Source of the DNA: Betaproteobacteria bacterium
Lineage (GTDB): Bacteria > Pseudomonadota > Gammaproteobacteria > Burkholderiales > SG8-41
Direction of reading: 5' to 3'
DNA: 32,621 nt
Assembly: GCA_016202605.1 (NCBI GenBank)
Contig: JACQOJ010000010.1
Coordinates: 1 to 32,621, forward strand
Shown: piece after piece, positions 32,304 to 32,621 of the stretch
Position numbering within the stretch: position 1 is the stretch's first letter
Layout of the letters: each line of letters starts with the position of its first letter
Notes under the pieces: generated by a model
The model's input: the letters and a program-made list of their open reading frames with translations, nothing else
What the model was told of the DNA's origin: nothing
Database searches by the model: none
Translations under genes and position numbers: made by a program

Positions 32304-32621
32304 TCAGTCCGCGCGAATGCCGGTTTCCTGAATGACCTTCTTCCATTTCGCAACCTCGGCGCGGATGTGCGCGCCGAACTGCTCCGGGGTGCTGCCCACG
32401 GCTTCCGAACCGTCGGCGGCAAGCCGACCCTTGACGTCCGGCTCGTGCATGATCTGCATGATCTCCCTGCTCAGCCTGGCGAGATAGGAGAAAAGCGCTC
32501 CGGCGAGGTGGGAGAGCCCGCCGGTCCCGGACGACCCGAAATTGAGCGCACCGGGTCTCGACCTGGCGCGCGCGGTGATGTCGGTCCCGCCGCCCGGCGC
32601 GAAAGGAACGATGAGCCGGAC
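32304..32621 (-). pseudogene. Bug/TctC-family gene condensed by two internal deletions, partial
   Basis: The open frame of 105 residues (running off the window) joins three separate parts of a Bug protein. These are VRLIVPFAPGGGTDITARA, then RSRPGALNFGSSGTGGLSHL through FSYLA, then RLSREIMQIMHEPDVKGRL through PEQFGAHIRAEVAKWKKV. Against the intact Bug at 26856-27854, about 95 residues are missing at the first join and about 90 at the second, both in frame with no stop. The folded receptor could not form. It may be recombination across short GC-rich repeats, or an assembly artefact. Confidence 0.8.

Overview
The window is high-GC DNA with the gene content of a betaproteobacterium, most likely Burkholderiales. 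The main pointer is six loci of the Bug/TctC family (periplasmic tripartite-tricarboxylate-type solute-binding proteins), four intact and two broken, with no TctA/TctB membrane subunits in sight. No rRNA, tRNA, CRISPR array, integrase or transposase was recognised.

Left edge (1-2147): a TcuA-like FAD dehydrogenase runs off the window behind a Bug gene. A small palindromic repeat follows, then the 3' remnant of another Bug gene.

Defence and toxin-antitoxin block (2460-11668): a complete type I restriction-modification operon (hsdR-hsdM-hsdS) comes first. Next are a promoter with a perfect 19-bp palindrome, a frameshifted GIY-YIG-like reading frame, a HigB toxin and a HigA antitoxin fused to an ImmA/IrrE-type metallopeptidase domain. 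A stand-alone eukaryotic-type protein kinase follows, convergent with a DUF433 antitoxin / PIN-like toxin pair resembling VapBC45. A second HigB/HigA-ImmA locus lies at 29066-30556. Its toxin has lost its conserved C-terminus to an apparent one-base deletion.

Catabolic block (11816-28851): the minus strand carries soxB-soxD-soxA-soxG (heterotetrameric sarcosine oxidase) followed by a gamma-glutamyltransferase-like gene. Divergent from it is an enolase-superfamily dehydratase. It converges on a minus-strand operon of Bug, Ldh2-type dehydrogenase and MmgE/PrpD. A LysR regulator is divergent from that operon and leads into an M19-dipeptidase-like gene and another Bug gene. A further minus-strand operon pairs an ICL/PEP-mutase-type lyase with a Bug protein.

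A 26-bp sequence is shared (21/26 by eye) by the sox/enolase intergenic region (18837-18862) and the Bug/lysR intergenic region (23685-23710). It contains a LysR-type T-N11-A dyad. Promoters of the form TTGAC(G/A)-17-TTTGAT lie beside both copies. The simplest reading is that one LysR protein controls both blocks, so sarcosine oxidase, GGT, dehydratase, Ldh2, PrpD-like, M19-like and Bug genes may form one regulon. This could be an uncharacterised route for an N-substituted amino acid or gamma-glutamyl/peptidyl compound; that substrate idea is inference only.

Right edge (30709-32621): a second MmgE/PrpD gene, a MITE-like inverted-repeat element, and a Bug gene condensed by two in-frame internal deletions.
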